A DNA stretch of 64,000 nucleotides. Source: Dongia_A sp039808885. GTDB taxonomy: Bacteria; Pseudomonadota; Alphaproteobacteria; Dongiales; Dongiaceae. Both the position numbers and the translations under genes were made by a program. The notes beneath the pieces are model-generated. The model made no database searches and was not told where the DNA came from. It saw only the letters and a list, made by a program, of their open reading frames with translations. Shown piece after piece: positions 1 through 8,955 of the stretch (the stretch's first letter is position 1; each line of letters opens with the position of its first letter). The stretch spans positions 44,371 to 108,370 of the forward strand of contig JBDHTX010000013.1 of the NCBI GenBank assembly GCA_039808885.1, in the 5' to 3' direction.

Positions 1-262
1 CGATTTCCGCCATCGCCGCAGGCTCCACCAGCCCGCCTGGCGGCGCGGATGCGCAATGGAGATACTGGAACTCCCAGTCCGGATAGTCGCCCTCGGCCTC
101 CAGGACGCCGCCGATCTCGGTCGCGGTGCCGGCATAGAATTGCCGCGCTGCCGCGCCGGACACCCATTCGCGGGCCTGGAACTCCGCCAGGCCAGTGCGT
201 TGCGGCGTGAAGGAGTTTGCCTCGTACCACAGGCGCGCTATCGCCAATCGCCGTTTCTGCAA
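1..262 (-). CDS. M81 family (MlrC-like) metallopeptidase, 5' part only
   Basis: Reading leftwards from a TTG at 262-260, the frame stays open to the window edge (87 codons). The protein begins LQKRRLAIARLWYEANSF, followed by TPQRTGLAEFQ and later EIGGVLEAEGDYPDWEF. The 'RxAxARLWxExNSFxP' start and the 'G..EIGG.L' block are typical of M81/MlrC proteins, a zinc-peptidase-like family named after microcystinase C and often found in amino-acid or peptide catabolic clusters. There is no ATG between the upstream in-frame TAG (near 309) and the conserved region, so a TTG start is the simplest choice. The gene is divergent from the TMADH-like gene and separated from it by about 150 bp that could hold promoters for both. 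The catalytic C-terminal part lies outside the window. Confidence 0.7.
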   Translation of the reverse strand, partial: MQKRRLAIARLWYEANSFTPQRTGLAEFQAREWVSGAAARQFYAGTATEIGGVLEAEGDYPDWEFQYLHCASAPPGGLVEPAAMAEI

Positions 263-410
263 GATGCCCAGACTCCCCGGTTCCCCCGGCAGGCTACCAG
301 CGGCATGGGAGAATTCCTAGGTCGCGCGATTTTCCAGCCGGGTTGCTGGGAGCGCGGAAATCGCTAGAGTGCGGGCGTTTTTCGAGATCAGGACGTTTTT
401 GGGGACAATC

Positions 411-2477
411 ATGGCGCGCGATCCGCGTTACGACATTCTGTTCGAGCCGGTGAAGATCGGCCCGGTCACCGCGAAGAACCGCTTTTTCCAGGTGCCGCAT
501 TGCAACGGCATGGGCCATGCCCATCCGCATGCCCATGCGGCGATGCGCGGCATGAAGGCGGAGGGCGGCTGGGCCGTCGTCTCGACCGAGGAATGCGAGA
601 TCCATCCCTCCAGCGACGTGACACCCTATGTCGAGGCCCGGCTGTGGGACGATCACGACATCCCGCACAACGCGCTGATGTGCGAGGCGGTGCACAGGCA
701 CGGCGCGCTGGCGGCCGTCGAGCTGTCGCACAACGGTCCGGCGTCGTCGAACCTCTACAGCCGCGAGGTGCTGATCGGCCCGGTGCACCAGATGACGCGC
801 TACTACCCGTTCCAGGCCCGCGCCATGGACCGCGAGGACATCAGGACCTATCGCCGCTGGCATCGCGAGGCCGCTTTGCGGGCCAAGAAGGCGGGCTTCG
901 ACATCGTCTATGTCTATGCCGGGCACGACCTCTCGCTGCCGATGCATTTCCTGCAGCGCTGGCGCAACAGCCGCACCGACGAATACGGCGGATCGCTGGA
1001 GAACCGCGTGCGCCTGTTCCGCGAGGTGATCGAGGATACCAAGGAAGCGGTCGGCGATACCTGCGGCGTCGTGGTGCGCTTCGCGGTCGACGAGATGATG
1101 GGGCCGGACGGCATCACCGCCGATGGCGAGGCGCGCGATGTCGTCGCCATGCTGGCGGAGCTGCCCGATCTCTGGGACGTCAATGTCAGCGACTGGAAAT
1201 ACGATTCCCAGACCTCCCGCTTCAAGGAGGAGGGCTACCAGGAGCAATTCGTGAAGTTCGTGAAGACGCTGACCACCAAGCCGGTGGTGGGCGTCGGCCG
1301 CTTCACCTCGCCCGACACCATGGTCTCGCAGATCAAGCGCGGCGTGCTCGACATGATCGGCGCGGCGCGTCCCTCCATCGCCGATCCGTTCCTGCCGAAG
1401 AAGATCGAGGAGGGGCGGTTCGAGGACATCCGCGAATGCATCGGCTGCAACATCTGCATCACCGGCGACAACACCATCACGCCGATGCGTTGCACCCAGA
1501 ACCCGACCCAGGGCGAGGAATGGCGCAAGGGCTGGCATCCGGAAATCATCCCGGCGCGCGCATCGCAGGACCGCATCCTGGTGGTGGGCGCCGGCCCGGC
1601 GGGGCTGGAGGCCTCGCGGGCATTGGGCGCGCGGGGTTACGAGGTGCACCTGGCCGAGGCGACCACCGACCTCGGCGGGCGCGTGACGCGCGAATCCAGG
1701 CTGCCCGGCCTTGCCGCCTGGGGCCGGGTGCGCGACTACCGCATGCAGCAGATCGAGAAGATGCCGCATGTCACCATCTACCGCGACAGCCTGCTGACAG
1801 CCGAGAACGTGCTGGAGTTCGGTTTCGAGCGCGTGGTGCTGGCGACCGGCGCCACCTGGCGGCGCGACGGGTTTGGCCGCAGCCACCACAAGCCGATCCC
1901 CGGCCTCGCCCAGGCGCAGGTCTTCACGCCGGACGACCTGATGGCCGACAGGATGCCGGCGGCAGGGCCGGTCGTGGTCTACGACACCGAGGATTTCTAC
2001 CTGGCCGGCGTGCTGGCGGAGAAGCTGCGCAAGGCCGGGCTGGAGACGATCTTCGTCACGCCGTCGGATGTCGCCTCGGCCTGGACCTCCAACACGCTGG
2101 AGGTCGGCCACATCAACAAGCGGCTGCGCGCGTTGGGCGTGCAGGTCGTCACCCATCACGACGTGGCGCGCGCGGCGGGGGATCACGTCGAGATCGCCTG
2201 CGGCTATTCCGGCGAGACGCGCCAGGTGGCGGCCAAGGCCTTGGTCCTGGTGACCTCGCGCCTGCCGAACGAGGCGCTCTATCTCGATCTCATGGCGGCG
2301 CCGGAGAAGCTCGAGGCGGCCGGCATCAAGTCGGTGACCCGGATCGGCGATTGCCTGGCGCCGGGCTTCATCGCCCACGCCGTCTATCATGGTCACCGCT
2401 ACGCCCGCGAACTGGATGCGCCGTCTTTGGGCGAAGTGCCGTTCAAGCGGCATCTGCCGATGGTGACGGTGCCATAG
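411..2477 (+). CDS. Trimethylamine dehydrogenase-like FMN/4Fe-4S/FAD oxidoreductase
   Basis: The 688-aa protein starts MARDPRYDILFEPVKIGP, close to the start of methylotroph trimethylamine/dimethylamine dehydrogenase. The upstream in-frame ATG at 369 would add 14 unlike residues; the ATG at 411 follows a GGGGAC sequence. An OYE-type TIM barrel (about 1-340) carries FQVPHCNG, whose Cys is the position of the 6-S-cysteinyl-FMN link in TMADH. The cluster ECIGCNICI...MRC (about 343-365) is the 4Fe-4S site. From about 385 there is a glutathione-reductase-like dinucleotide fold (VVGAGPAGLEASRALG). The likely role is oxidative N-demethylation of a secondary or tertiary amine, passing electrons to an ETF-like acceptor. 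The segment STEECEIHP has Glu where TMADH has the aromatic-bowl Tyr60, so the substrate is probably not trimethylamine itself. Confidence 0.85.
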   Translation: MARDPRYDILFEPVKIGPVTAKNRFFQVPHCNGMGHAHPHAHAAMRGMKAEGGWAVVSTEECEIHPSSDVTPYVEARLWDDHDIPHNALMCEAVHRHGALAAVELSHNGPASSNLYSREVLIGPVHQMTRYYPFQARAMDREDIRTYRRWHREAALRAKKAGFDIVYVYAGHDLSLPMHFLQRWRNSRTDEYGGSLENRVRLFREVIEDTKEAVGDTCGVVVRFAVDEMMGPDGITADGEARDVVAMLAELPDLWDVNVSDWKYDSQTSRFKEEGYQEQFVKFVKTLTTKPVVGVGRFTSPDTMVSQIKRGVLDMIGAARPSIADPFLPKKIEEGRFEDIRECIGCNICITGDNTITPMRCTQNPTQGEEWRKGWHPEIIPARASQDRILVVGAGPAGLEASRALGARGYEVHLAEATTDLGGRVTRESRLPGLAAWGRVRDYRMQQIEKMPHVTIYRDSLLTAENVLEFGFERVVLATGATWRRDGFGRSHHKPIPGLAQAQVFTPDDLMADRMPAAGPVVVYDTEDFYLAGVLAEKLRKAGLETIFVTPSDVASAWTSNTLEVGHINKRLRALGVQVVTHHDVARAAGDHVEIACGYSGETRQVAAKALVLVTSRLPNEALYLDLMAAPEKLEAAGIKSVTRIGDCLAPGFIAHAVYHGHRYARELDAPSLGEVPFKRHLPMVTVP

Positions 2478-2491
2478 CTGCCGCGCCCCAC

Positions 2492-3745
2492 TCAGGAGGC
2501 GAGATAGGGCGACAAATGATGGGCCAACAGTTGACCGAACCGGCGGTCACCAAGCGGCCGGTTCGCGGCCCGCTGCAGGGTGCCGACGCCGGGGCTGATA
2601 TTGCCCTCGATGAGGCAAGGCCCGTCCTCGATCACCGCGATGTCCCATCCGATCACGACATGCGCATCGAAGACGCGGTGGGCGCGTAGCGCGAGCTGCA
2701 TGATCTCGTCCCACATGGGAACGGCGGCGCCGGCGATCTGCGCTCCCGTATAAGGATGGCGATCGAGCAGCGAGTCCTCCGGCCCGCCGTCCAGCGTCGT
2801 GGCCTGGCCGAGCAGGCCGGTGGCGATGTCGATGGGGGCGGCGATGCCGCCGGCGTGAAAATTGTCGACCGGTGCGGTGCGCGCGACCGGCATGCGCAGG
2901 ATGGCGTCTGTCACCTCGAAGCCTCCGGTTTCGCTGCGCCAGCTGATCACGCGCATGGTGCTGAGCGCGCCCGCGGTAAAACCGCGATAGGCCGGATGAT
3001 TCCTGAGCGCCGGCTGGACCAGGACCGGCTTCTGCCTCGACAATTCGGCGATGTGCCCGAGCAGCGCAGCCGTATCGAGCTCCCGCCCCCCGGTGCTTCT
3101 GTATCGCCGGGGGCCGAGATTGCTCCAGCGCTCCGCCGAGCCGCCCCGGCTTCCGCGCACCGGCTTCACGAAGATGTCCACGTCGTTGAAGCCGTTCTGA
3201 GCCGTTCTCCCCCGCAGCAGGGGCCGTCCGGCCTTGAAGGCCATGAGGTTAGGCACATGCGGCAGATTGTTTGCCGCGCAATGCCCGGCGAAGCGCACCT
3301 TGTTGGTCAAGGGTTGACGCCGGTCAGGGCGCCCGGCCTGCAGGAGCTGATAGGCGATGCCCTCGATCTGGTTGCGCAGGAGGAACTCGCCGGCTTTCGG
3401 CCGCATCGCCGGAGAGTAGAGCCGCAGGCGATAATAGTGCTTTGGGGCCAGCCGCAGGCGAAGGATCAGGGCGATCTGGTCGATGGCTTGCTCGCACAAT
3501 CCCCTGCCGGACTCGCGCGCGACCTCGCGGCCATACCGGTACAGATAGCCGGGGAGTACGGCCAGCATCGCGAGCGGCCAGAGCGCCACAAGGGCGATGG
3601 TCGCGGCGCATTGCGGCGCGGATTGATGACGCCAGAGCAGCTTGCTGCAGACCCGCCGCACCTGCGATGTCTGCATGGACGGGCTGTCCTGCACCGGCAC
3701 GAAAGGCGGAGGGACAAGCGCCCGCCACCGAATTCGCACTTCCAT
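2492..3745 (-). CDS. Sugar-transfer-associated ATP-grasp domain protein
   Basis: The 417-aa protein has a hydrophobic segment near residues 48-70 (ATIALVALWPLAMLAVLPG), which suggests an N-terminal membrane anchor. The rest resembles the ATP-grasp group found next to sugar-transfer and polysaccharide genes. The conserved blocks are IFVKPVRGSRGG (nucleotide-binding lysine region), VDNFHAGGIAAPID and VIGWDIAVIEDGPCLIEGN (metal-binding acidic and Asn residues near the C terminus). ATP-grasp enzymes ligate a carboxylate to an amine or similar nucleophile, but the substrate is unknown. It converges on the TMADH-like gene with only 14 bp between stop codons and stands alone, so the context gives no pathway. 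An internal Met at position 24 is a possible alternative start. Confidence 0.75.
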   Translation of the reverse strand: MEVRIRWRALVPPPFVPVQDSPSMQTSQVRRVCSKLLWRHQSAPQCAATIALVALWPLAMLAVLPGYLYRYGREVARESGRGLCEQAIDQIALILRLRLAPKHYYRLRLYSPAMRPKAGEFLLRNQIEGIAYQLLQAGRPDRRQPLTNKVRFAGHCAANNLPHVPNLMAFKAGRPLLRGRTAQNGFNDVDIFVKPVRGSRGGSAERWSNLGPRRYRSTGGRELDTAALLGHIAELSRQKPVLVQPALRNHPAYRGFTAGALSTMRVISWRSETGGFEVTDAILRMPVARTAPVDNFHAGGIAAPIDIATGLLGQATTLDGGPEDSLLDRHPYTGAQIAGAAVPMWDEIMQLALRAHRVFDAHVVIGWDIAVIEDGPCLIEGNISPGVGTLQRAANRPLGDRRFGQLLAHHLSPYLAS

Positions 3746-3840
3746 TCTCAGGACCCCGTCAAAATGCGCAGGGCCGTGGCCGGGTGCCCCACCGAGCGCC
3801 GACTATGACACAAAAATGCCGGTCGTCGAGCGATCGCGCG

Positions 3841-5115
3841 CTATTTGGCATAGCCATCTTTGGTCGATGCGGCTGCCGGGTGGTGGAACTCGCCGCGGGG
3901 GTCAAGCTCCGGGGCGCCGTAGACGGCTTGCACGTTGGGCACGGCGACGTAGTCGCTCTGCTCCGTCAGCGTCTTGGCGCGGCGGCGGAACACGCGGTAG
4001 AGCGCGAACAGCGCGACGAAGCCATAGCCGATGCCGGTGTAGAGGAAGAGCCCGGCCGAGCCGATCAGCTCCATGACGAAGCCGGCGATGCTGGGGCCGG
4101 CGCTGGCGCCTACGCCCCAGACGAAGAGCAGCCCGGCGGCGGCGCGGACGAAGTCCTTGCGGTCGACATAGTCGTTGGTCTGGCCGACGCCGAGCGCGTA
4201 GAGCGGCGAGTTGAACAGCGTCATCACGAAAAACAGCCCGACCAGCCAGGTGAAGGGCAGGGACGGGGTCAGGGCGATCGTCAGCGCCAGCGCGCCGGCC
4301 AGGAGGTTGGCGCCGATGATGACCGGCCGGCGGCCATAGTGGTCGGAGATGTAGCCGACCGGGAGTTGGGTGATGAGGGCCGCCCCCGTGCCGATCGCGA
4401 TCAGCGCCGTGAGGTTCTCGGGTTTCAGCCCGATCTCGGAGATATAGGCCGGGAGCAGCGAATAGAGCGATCCGGTCAACAGCCCGGAGGCGAAGCAGCA
4501 GACGACGCCAGTCGGCGAGGCCTGGATCAGCTTGGTGATGGAGAAGCTCTGCTTGTGGCCGATCTCCGGATTGCCGACCCTGGTGAGTGCCAGCGGGATC
4601 ATCGCCGCGGCGAGCAGAATGGTTGAGATCTTGAACAGGAAGTCACCCTCTATGTCAGCGATGTTGAGCACCAGCGGCGACAGGCCGCCGGCGCCCCAGG
4701 TCACCACCATGTAGACGGCGAAGATGCGGCCGCGATTGTCCTCCGACGCCTTGTCGTTGAGCCAGGACTCGATGACGATGAAGCCGCCGGCCAGGACGTA
4801 GCCGGACAGCCCCTTGAACAGGGCCCAGGCATAGACATCCCTGGTCAGGGTGAAGAACAAGGTGGCGATGGCGGTGCTGACGGCGAAGACGCCGAAGGCG
4901 CGGATATGGCCGACCCGGTTGATCAGGCGTTCGCAGGTCAGCGTGCCGAACAGGAAGCCGACGTTGTAGGCGGAGAAAACCACGCCGATGAGGAATGCCG
5001 AGATCCCCCGATCGGCAAGCTGCACGCCGATCAGCGTGCCGCTGATGCCAAGGGCGGCCTCGATCAGGACGATGCCCAGCAACACCGGCACGACCGGCTG
5101 AACCGCTTTCCACAT
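3841..5115 (-). CDS. MFS transporter
   Basis: The 424-aa protein has about twelve hydrophobic segments and the major-facilitator loop between TM2 and TM3 (FLFGTLTCERLINRVGHIRA). The second-half counterpart is VGYISDHYGRRPVIIGANLL. WLNDKASEDNRGRIFAVYM resembles YcaD-type MFS carriers. The C-terminal tail after FRRRAKTLTEQ (about 50 residues) is cytoplasmic and proline-rich. It lies just downstream of the acyl-CoA dehydrogenase gene on the same strand (28-bp gap), so the two are probably co-transcribed. The substrate cannot be read from the sequence. Confidence 0.8.
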   Translation of the reverse strand: MWKAVQPVVPVLLGIVLIEAALGISGTLIGVQLADRGISAFLIGVVFSAYNVGFLFGTLTCERLINRVGHIRAFGVFAVSTAIATLFFTLTRDVYAWALFKGLSGYVLAGGFIVIESWLNDKASEDNRGRIFAVYMVVTWGAGGLSPLVLNIADIEGDFLFKISTILLAAAMIPLALTRVGNPEIGHKQSFSITKLIQASPTGVVCCFASGLLTGSLYSLLPAYISEIGLKPENLTALIAIGTGAALITQLPVGYISDHYGRRPVIIGANLLAGALALTIALTPSLPFTWLVGLFFVMTLFNSPLYALGVGQTNDYVDRKDFVRAAAGLLFVWGVGASAGPSIAGFVMELIGSAGLFLYTGIGYGFVALFALYRVFRRRAKTLTEQSDYVAVPNVQAVYGAPELDPRGEFHHPAAASTKDGYAK

Positions 5116-5143
5116 GCACGCCTCCGCAGCCGGCTATGACATT

Positions 5144-6319
5144 CTATTCGATCAGTGCCTGTTGCCCGCGTTTCAGCAGGCCGCCCGCGATGATCACGCG
5201 CTGGATCTCGCTGGCCCCCTCCCAGATGCGTTCGACGCGCAACTCGCGATAGAACCGCTCGGCGACGTTCTCGCGCATGTAGCCGCGCCCGCCGAAGATC
5301 TGCACGGCCCGGTCCGCCACGCGGTTCGCCATCTCGGAGCAATAGAGCTTCACCATGGAGCTCTGCGCGTGGCTGACCTTCACATCCTCGCCGGCGTCGA
5401 TGCCGGCGGCGGTCTGGTAGACCATGAGCCGCGCCGCCCACAGCTCGGTCAGGCTGTCGGCCAGCATGAACTGCACCGCCTGCATGTCGCTCAGCATCTG
5501 CCCGAAGAGCTTGCGCTGGCGGGCAAAGGCCGTCGCCTCGTCGATCAGCCGCGCGGCGGCGCCGCAGCAGCGCGCCCCGATCATCAGCCGCTCGTAGCGG
5601 AACCAGTCATGGGTGAAGCCCATGCCGTCGCCCTCGGCGCCGATGCGGTTGGCCTCCGGCACGCGCACATCCTTGAAGCGGTAGATCGGATGATGCGCGG
5701 CGAAGGTATGGGTATAGGCGGGGGACCGCACCACCTCGATGCCGGGCGTGTCGCTGTCGACGAAGAACAGGCAATGGGCCCCGGCGTTGGGGCCGTCGGC
5801 GAGCTTGGCCTGGAAGATGATGACGTCGGCGAGATTGCCCGAGGTGACGTGCCATTTCTCGCCGTTCAGCACGTAGTGGCCGCCGTCGCGCCGCGCCGTC
5901 GCCTGGATGGCGTCGACATCGGAGCCAGCCTCGGCCTCGGTGATCGCGTAGCATTCGTGCCGGGCGTCGGCGATCAACGGCTTCACCCAGGTCTCGATCT
6001 GGTGCGGCGAGCAGGCCTTCGCCATCCACTTCTGGACATTGGAGAAACGCCAGCCGAGCGCATTGGTGACGCGGCCGGTCTGCTCCTGCGCCACCGCCTG
6101 CAGCAGCATGGAAGCGCCGCCGCCGCCCAGCTCCCTGGGGGCATCCATCGAGCTGAGGCCGATCCGGCGTGCTTCATCCTTCTGGCGCTTCAGCACCTCG
6201 GGCGGCACCTCGCCGTGATTCATCTCGGCGTGGACTTCCCAGGGGATCAGCTCCTCGTCGACATACTTGCGCACTGCGGCCTGCAGGATGCGCGCTTCGG
6301 GCGGCAGGGGATAGGACAT
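5144..6319 (-). CDS. Acyl-CoA dehydrogenase family protein
   Basis: The 391-aa protein is full length for a soluble FAD-dependent acyl-CoA dehydrogenase. Visible motifs are the FAD-binding YAITEAEAGSDVDAIQATA (about 125-143) and WHVTSGNLADVIIFQA. The C-terminal ERIWEGASEIQRVIIAGGL holds the catalytic Glu in the position of the medium-chain family. It should oxidise an acyl-CoA to the 2-enoyl-CoA and pass electrons to ETF. It is probably co-transcribed with the downstream MFS gene. A TetR regulator follows upstream on the same strand, and a dienoyl-CoA-reductase-like SDR lies divergent beyond it, so an acyl-CoA catabolic module is plausible. Chain length or branched-chain preference is not determinable. 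Confidence 0.88.
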   Translation of the reverse strand: MSYPLPPEARILQAAVRKYVDEELIPWEVHAEMNHGEVPPEVLKRQKDEARRIGLSSMDAPRELGGGGASMLLQAVAQEQTGRVTNALGWRFSNVQKWMAKACSPHQIETWVKPLIADARHECYAITEAEAGSDVDAIQATARRDGGHYVLNGEKWHVTSGNLADVIIFQAKLADGPNAGAHCLFFVDSDTPGIEVVRSPAYTHTFAAHHPIYRFKDVRVPEANRIGAEGDGMGFTHDWFRYERLMIGARCCGAAARLIDEATAFARQRKLFGQMLSDMQAVQFMLADSLTELWAARLMVYQTAAGIDAGEDVKVSHAQSSMVKLYCSEMANRVADRAVQIFGGRGYMRENVAERFYRELRVERIWEGASEIQRVIIAGGLLKRGQQALIE

Positions 6320-6410
6320 CGGACCAACCTACGAACGGACAGACACGGATGGATTGCCAAGCGATCCGGGCCGGATCGCCGGGCAGCGAAACGCAATCGG
6401 GCGGTGGCGG

Positions 6411-7061
6411 TCAGGCAGTCGCGGCCTGTGCGGCGCCACCGCTGCGTTGTCGGCCGAACTCGTTGGGGAAAAGGCCGCCGAGATAGGTGCGCAGGATGCG
6501 CTTGGCGCCGTCGCGGTCGACCGATTTCGGGTTGATCAGCATGTCGAGCCACAGCCCGTCGATCATCGCGTCGAAGCCGCGGGCGACGAGGTCGGGATCG
6601 AGATCCTGGTAGCCGCCCTCGGTGATGACCCGGGCGAAGAGCTCGCGGGTCTCTTCATGGAAGCGGTCCGACAGCTCCTGGCAGATCTTGAGGAATTCGG
6701 GCCGCCAGCGCGTCTCGCCCCAGAAGGCGTACCAGACGGTCACCTTCTTGCGGTTGGCGATGGCGCGATGGAAGTCGGATTCGATCGCGGCATCGAGCTG
6801 CGCGGCGGCGCTCTGTCCGGCGTTACGGATGTTCTCGTCGGTCTGCTGGATGTAGTCGTCGACCAGGTGCCGAAGGGTCTCGATCAGCAGCTGGTCCTTG
6901 CTCTTGAAATAGAAGTTGACGATGCCGACCGACAGCCCCGCCCCCTTGGCAACATCGGCCAGAGTCAGGTCGGAGAAGCCATGCGCGGCGATGCAGTCGA
7001 TGGTGGCTTCCATCAACTGGACCCGGCGTGCCTCTTTCAGAGCGTCCCGCGACATGGCCAA
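6411..7061 (-). CDS. TetR-family repressor, BetI-like
   Basis: The 216-aa protein has an N-terminal TetR helix-turn-helix (TLADVAKGAGLSVGIVNFYF, about residues 33-52). The C-terminal region resembles BetI (KVTVWYAFWGETRWRPEF; LIDGLW-type segment MIDGLWLDMLINP). BetI proteins repress choline/glycine-betaine genes, but no bet genes are in the window, so the name indicates family only. It may start at the first Met (7061) or at the second (7055). It is divergent from the dienoyl-CoA-reductase-like SDR with an 83-bp intergenic region, the usual place for an autoregulated TetR operator. It could also control the acyl-CoA dehydrogenase/MFS pair downstream of it. No clear long palindrome was seen in that gap. 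Confidence 0.85.
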   Translation of the reverse strand: MAMSRDALKEARRVQLMEATIDCIAAHGFSDLTLADVAKGAGLSVGIVNFYFKSKDQLLIETLRHLVDDYIQQTDENIRNAGQSAAAQLDAAIESDFHRAIANRKKVTVWYAFWGETRWRPEFLKICQELSDRFHEETRELFARVITEGGYQDLDPDLVARGFDAMIDGLWLDMLINPKSVDRDGAKRILRTYLGGLFPNEFGRQRSGGAAQAATA

Positions 7062-7144
7062 TTCCTACACGGTCCCTGCTGGCAAGGCAATCAAGGACGG
7101 GCGATACTCGGGCCGCAAGGGCCACTGCTCCAGGTGTTTCGACG

Positions 7145-7984
7145 ATGTTCAAGGTGGATCTGTTGCGCGGCAAGCGCGTGCTGGTGACCGGCGGCGGCAC
7201 CGGCCTGGGCCTGGCGATGGGCCGGCGTTTCCTGGAGCTCGGCGCGTCGCTGGCGATCTGCGGCCGCCGCGAGGCGGTGCTGCGGGCGGCGGCCGACGAC
7301 CTGTCGATCCAGGCGCCGGGGCGCGTCGCGTGGCGGGTCTGCGACATCCGCGACCCGGCCGCGGTCGATGCCATGCTGGAGGCGCTGTGGCGCGACGGCC
7401 CGCTCGACGCCCTGGTGAACAACGCCGCCGGCAACTTCATCGCCCGGACAGAGGAGCTGTCGCCGCGCGCGATCGACGCAGTGCTCGGCATCGTCCTGCA
7501 CGGCTCGGCCTATGTGACCACCGGCTGCGGCCGACGCTGGCTGGCCGAGGGCCGGCAGGCAAGCGTGCTGTCCATCGTCACGACGTATGCCTGGACCGGC
7601 TCGGCCTATGTGGTGCCCTCGGCCATGGCCAAGGCCGGCGTGCTGGCGATGACGCGCAGCCTGGCGGTGGAATGGGGCGGGCGCGGCATCCGGCTCAATG
7701 CCATCGCGCCGGGCCCGTTCCCCACGCCCGGCGCCTGGGAACGGCTGGTGCCGCGCGCGGATCTGGCCCAGCGCTTCGAGACCAACAATCCACTCGGCCG
7801 GCCGGGGCGGCACGAGGAGCTGGCGAACCTGGCGGCCTTCCTGCTTTCGGAGGGCGCCGGCTACATCAATGGCGAGGTCGTGACCATCGACGGCGGCGAA
7901 TGGCTCCAGGGCGCCGGCCAGTTCAACTTCCTCCGCGAACTGACCGACGCAGACTGGCAGGCGATGAAGCCGAAGAAGAGCTAA
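7145..7984 (+). CDS. SDR oxidoreductase resembling DECR-type 2,4-dienoyl-CoA reductase
   Basis: The 279-aa protein has a Rossmann motif VTGGGTGLGLAMG (about 14-26) and NNAAGNF. It lacks the usual SDR Tyr-x3-Lys and instead shows TTYAWTGSAYVVPSAMAKAG. This matches the eukaryotic DECR1 arrangement (Tyr, then Ser-x3-Lys in PSAxAK). The downstream NAIAPGPFPTPGA, EELANLAAFLLS and a terminal GGEWLQGAGQFNFL also match DECR1. DECR enzymes reduce 2,4-dienoyl-CoA with NADPH during unsaturated fatty-acid beta-oxidation. Its position, divergent from TetR and near an acyl-CoA dehydrogenase, fits that role. The ATG at 7145 is chosen because residues upstream of MFKVDLLRGKRV are not family-like. It converges on the next SDR gene with a 6-bp gap. 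Confidence 0.82.
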   Translation: MFKVDLLRGKRVLVTGGGTGLGLAMGRRFLELGASLAICGRREAVLRAAADDLSIQAPGRVAWRVCDIRDPAAVDAMLEALWRDGPLDALVNNAAGNFIARTEELSPRAIDAVLGIVLHGSAYVTTGCGRRWLAEGRQASVLSIVTTYAWTGSAYVVPSAMAKAGVLAMTRSLAVEWGGRGIRLNAIAPGPFPTPGAWERLVPRADLAQRFETNNPLGRPGRHEELANLAAFLLSEGAGYINGEVVTIDGGEWLQGAGQFNFLRELTDADWQAMKPKKS

Positions 7985-7990
7985 CGGGAC

Positions 7991-8836
7991 TCAGCCGAAC
8001 GAAACGCCCATCACCTTGTCCCAGGTCTCGATCGGGGCGGGGATTGGCTGCTGGCCGGCGCCGGCAACCGATTGGTCGAAATCGACGATGGCGCCGGTCA
8101 TCATCCCGGATTCCTCTGAGGCGAGGAACGCGATCGCCCGCGCCACTTCCGCCGGCTTCAACAAGCGGCCGAAGGGCTGCTTCGCCTCGGCCTTCTTCAG
8201 CCAGTCCGGGTCGCCGCCGTGGTAGCGCTGCTGGATGGTGTCTTCGCCCGGCGTGTCCATCCAGCCGAGATTGAGCGCGTTGACGCGAATACGGTGGCGC
8301 ATCACCGAATAGGCGATGTTCTTGGTGAGGATGTTGAGCCCGGCCTTGGACGCGGCATAGGCGGTCAGCATCGGCACGCTGCCATAGGACGAGACGCTGG
8401 AGATGTTGACGATGGAGCCGGCGACCTTCTGGCGCTGCATCAGCTTCACCGCGTCCTGCATCAGGAAGAAGGGCGCCCGCATGTTGATGTTGACCATGCG
8501 GTCGAACAGTTCCGGCGAGGTGTCCCAGACCGATCCGCGCTCGGTCAGCGCGGCGACGTTCACCAGGACGTGCAGGCTGCCGAATTCCTTGTCGGCGGCG
8601 GCGATGATGCGCCGGCAATCCTCGACCTTGGCGAGGTCCGCGGGAATGAAGACGCCGCGGCATTTGGCGCTGGAGATCGCCTTGGCCACGGCGTTGCCGC
8701 GCCCGGCGTCGCGGCCGGTGATGATGATGCCGGCGGCGCCCCGCTCGGCCAGAAGCCTCGCCGTCGCTTCGCCGAGGCCCTGGGTGCTGCCGGTGACGAC
8801 GGCGTATTTGCCGGCGAAGCTGCTCAAATCGCTCAC
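7991..8836 (-). CDS. SDR family oxidoreductase
   Basis: The 281-aa classical short-chain dehydrogenase has a Rossmann motif VVTGSTQGLGEATA, NVAAL (the NNAG position), a catalytic Ser in NISSVSSYG and YAASKAGLN (Tyr-x3-Lys). An ATG 19 codons upstream (8893) is in frame. The GTG at 8836-8834 is preferred because the family-like sequence VSDLSSFAGKYAVVTG begins there and it sits just after CAGGAGATATCC, a good ribosome-binding site. The tail (SVAGAGQQPIPAPIETWDKV) is longer than in minimal SDRs. The substrate is unknown; sugar or polyol dehydrogenases share this form. It converges on the DECR-like SDR. Confidence 0.85.
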   Translation of the reverse strand: MSDLSSFAGKYAVVTGSTQGLGEATARLLAERGAAGIIITGRDAGRGNAVAKAISSAKCRGVFIPADLAKVEDCRRIIAAADKEFGSLHVLVNVAALTERGSVWDTSPELFDRMVNINMRAPFFLMQDAVKLMQRQKVAGSIVNISSVSSYGSVPMLTAYAASKAGLNILTKNIAYSVMRHRIRVNALNLGWMDTPGEDTIQQRYHGGDPDWLKKAEAKQPFGRLLKPAEVARAIAFLASEESGMMTGAIVDFDQSVAGAGQQPIPAPIETWDKVMGVSFG

Positions 8837-8955
8837 GGATATCTCCTGATCAGACGTGCGCGGCGGAGGGTTCGGGGGAACCCTCCGCCGCATGGAGTCG
8901 AATCCTAGGAGCGTTGGTGGCGGAACGGCAAGGGCCTTCCGGCGATGGCGGCGTC

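Noticed and set aside
294..2453. 719-codon minus-strand frame opposite the TMADH-like gene, and a similar one at 16416-18158
   Set aside because: Products are Arg/His/Leu-rich shadows with no recognisable motif. The sense strand encodes complete, well-matched enzymes.
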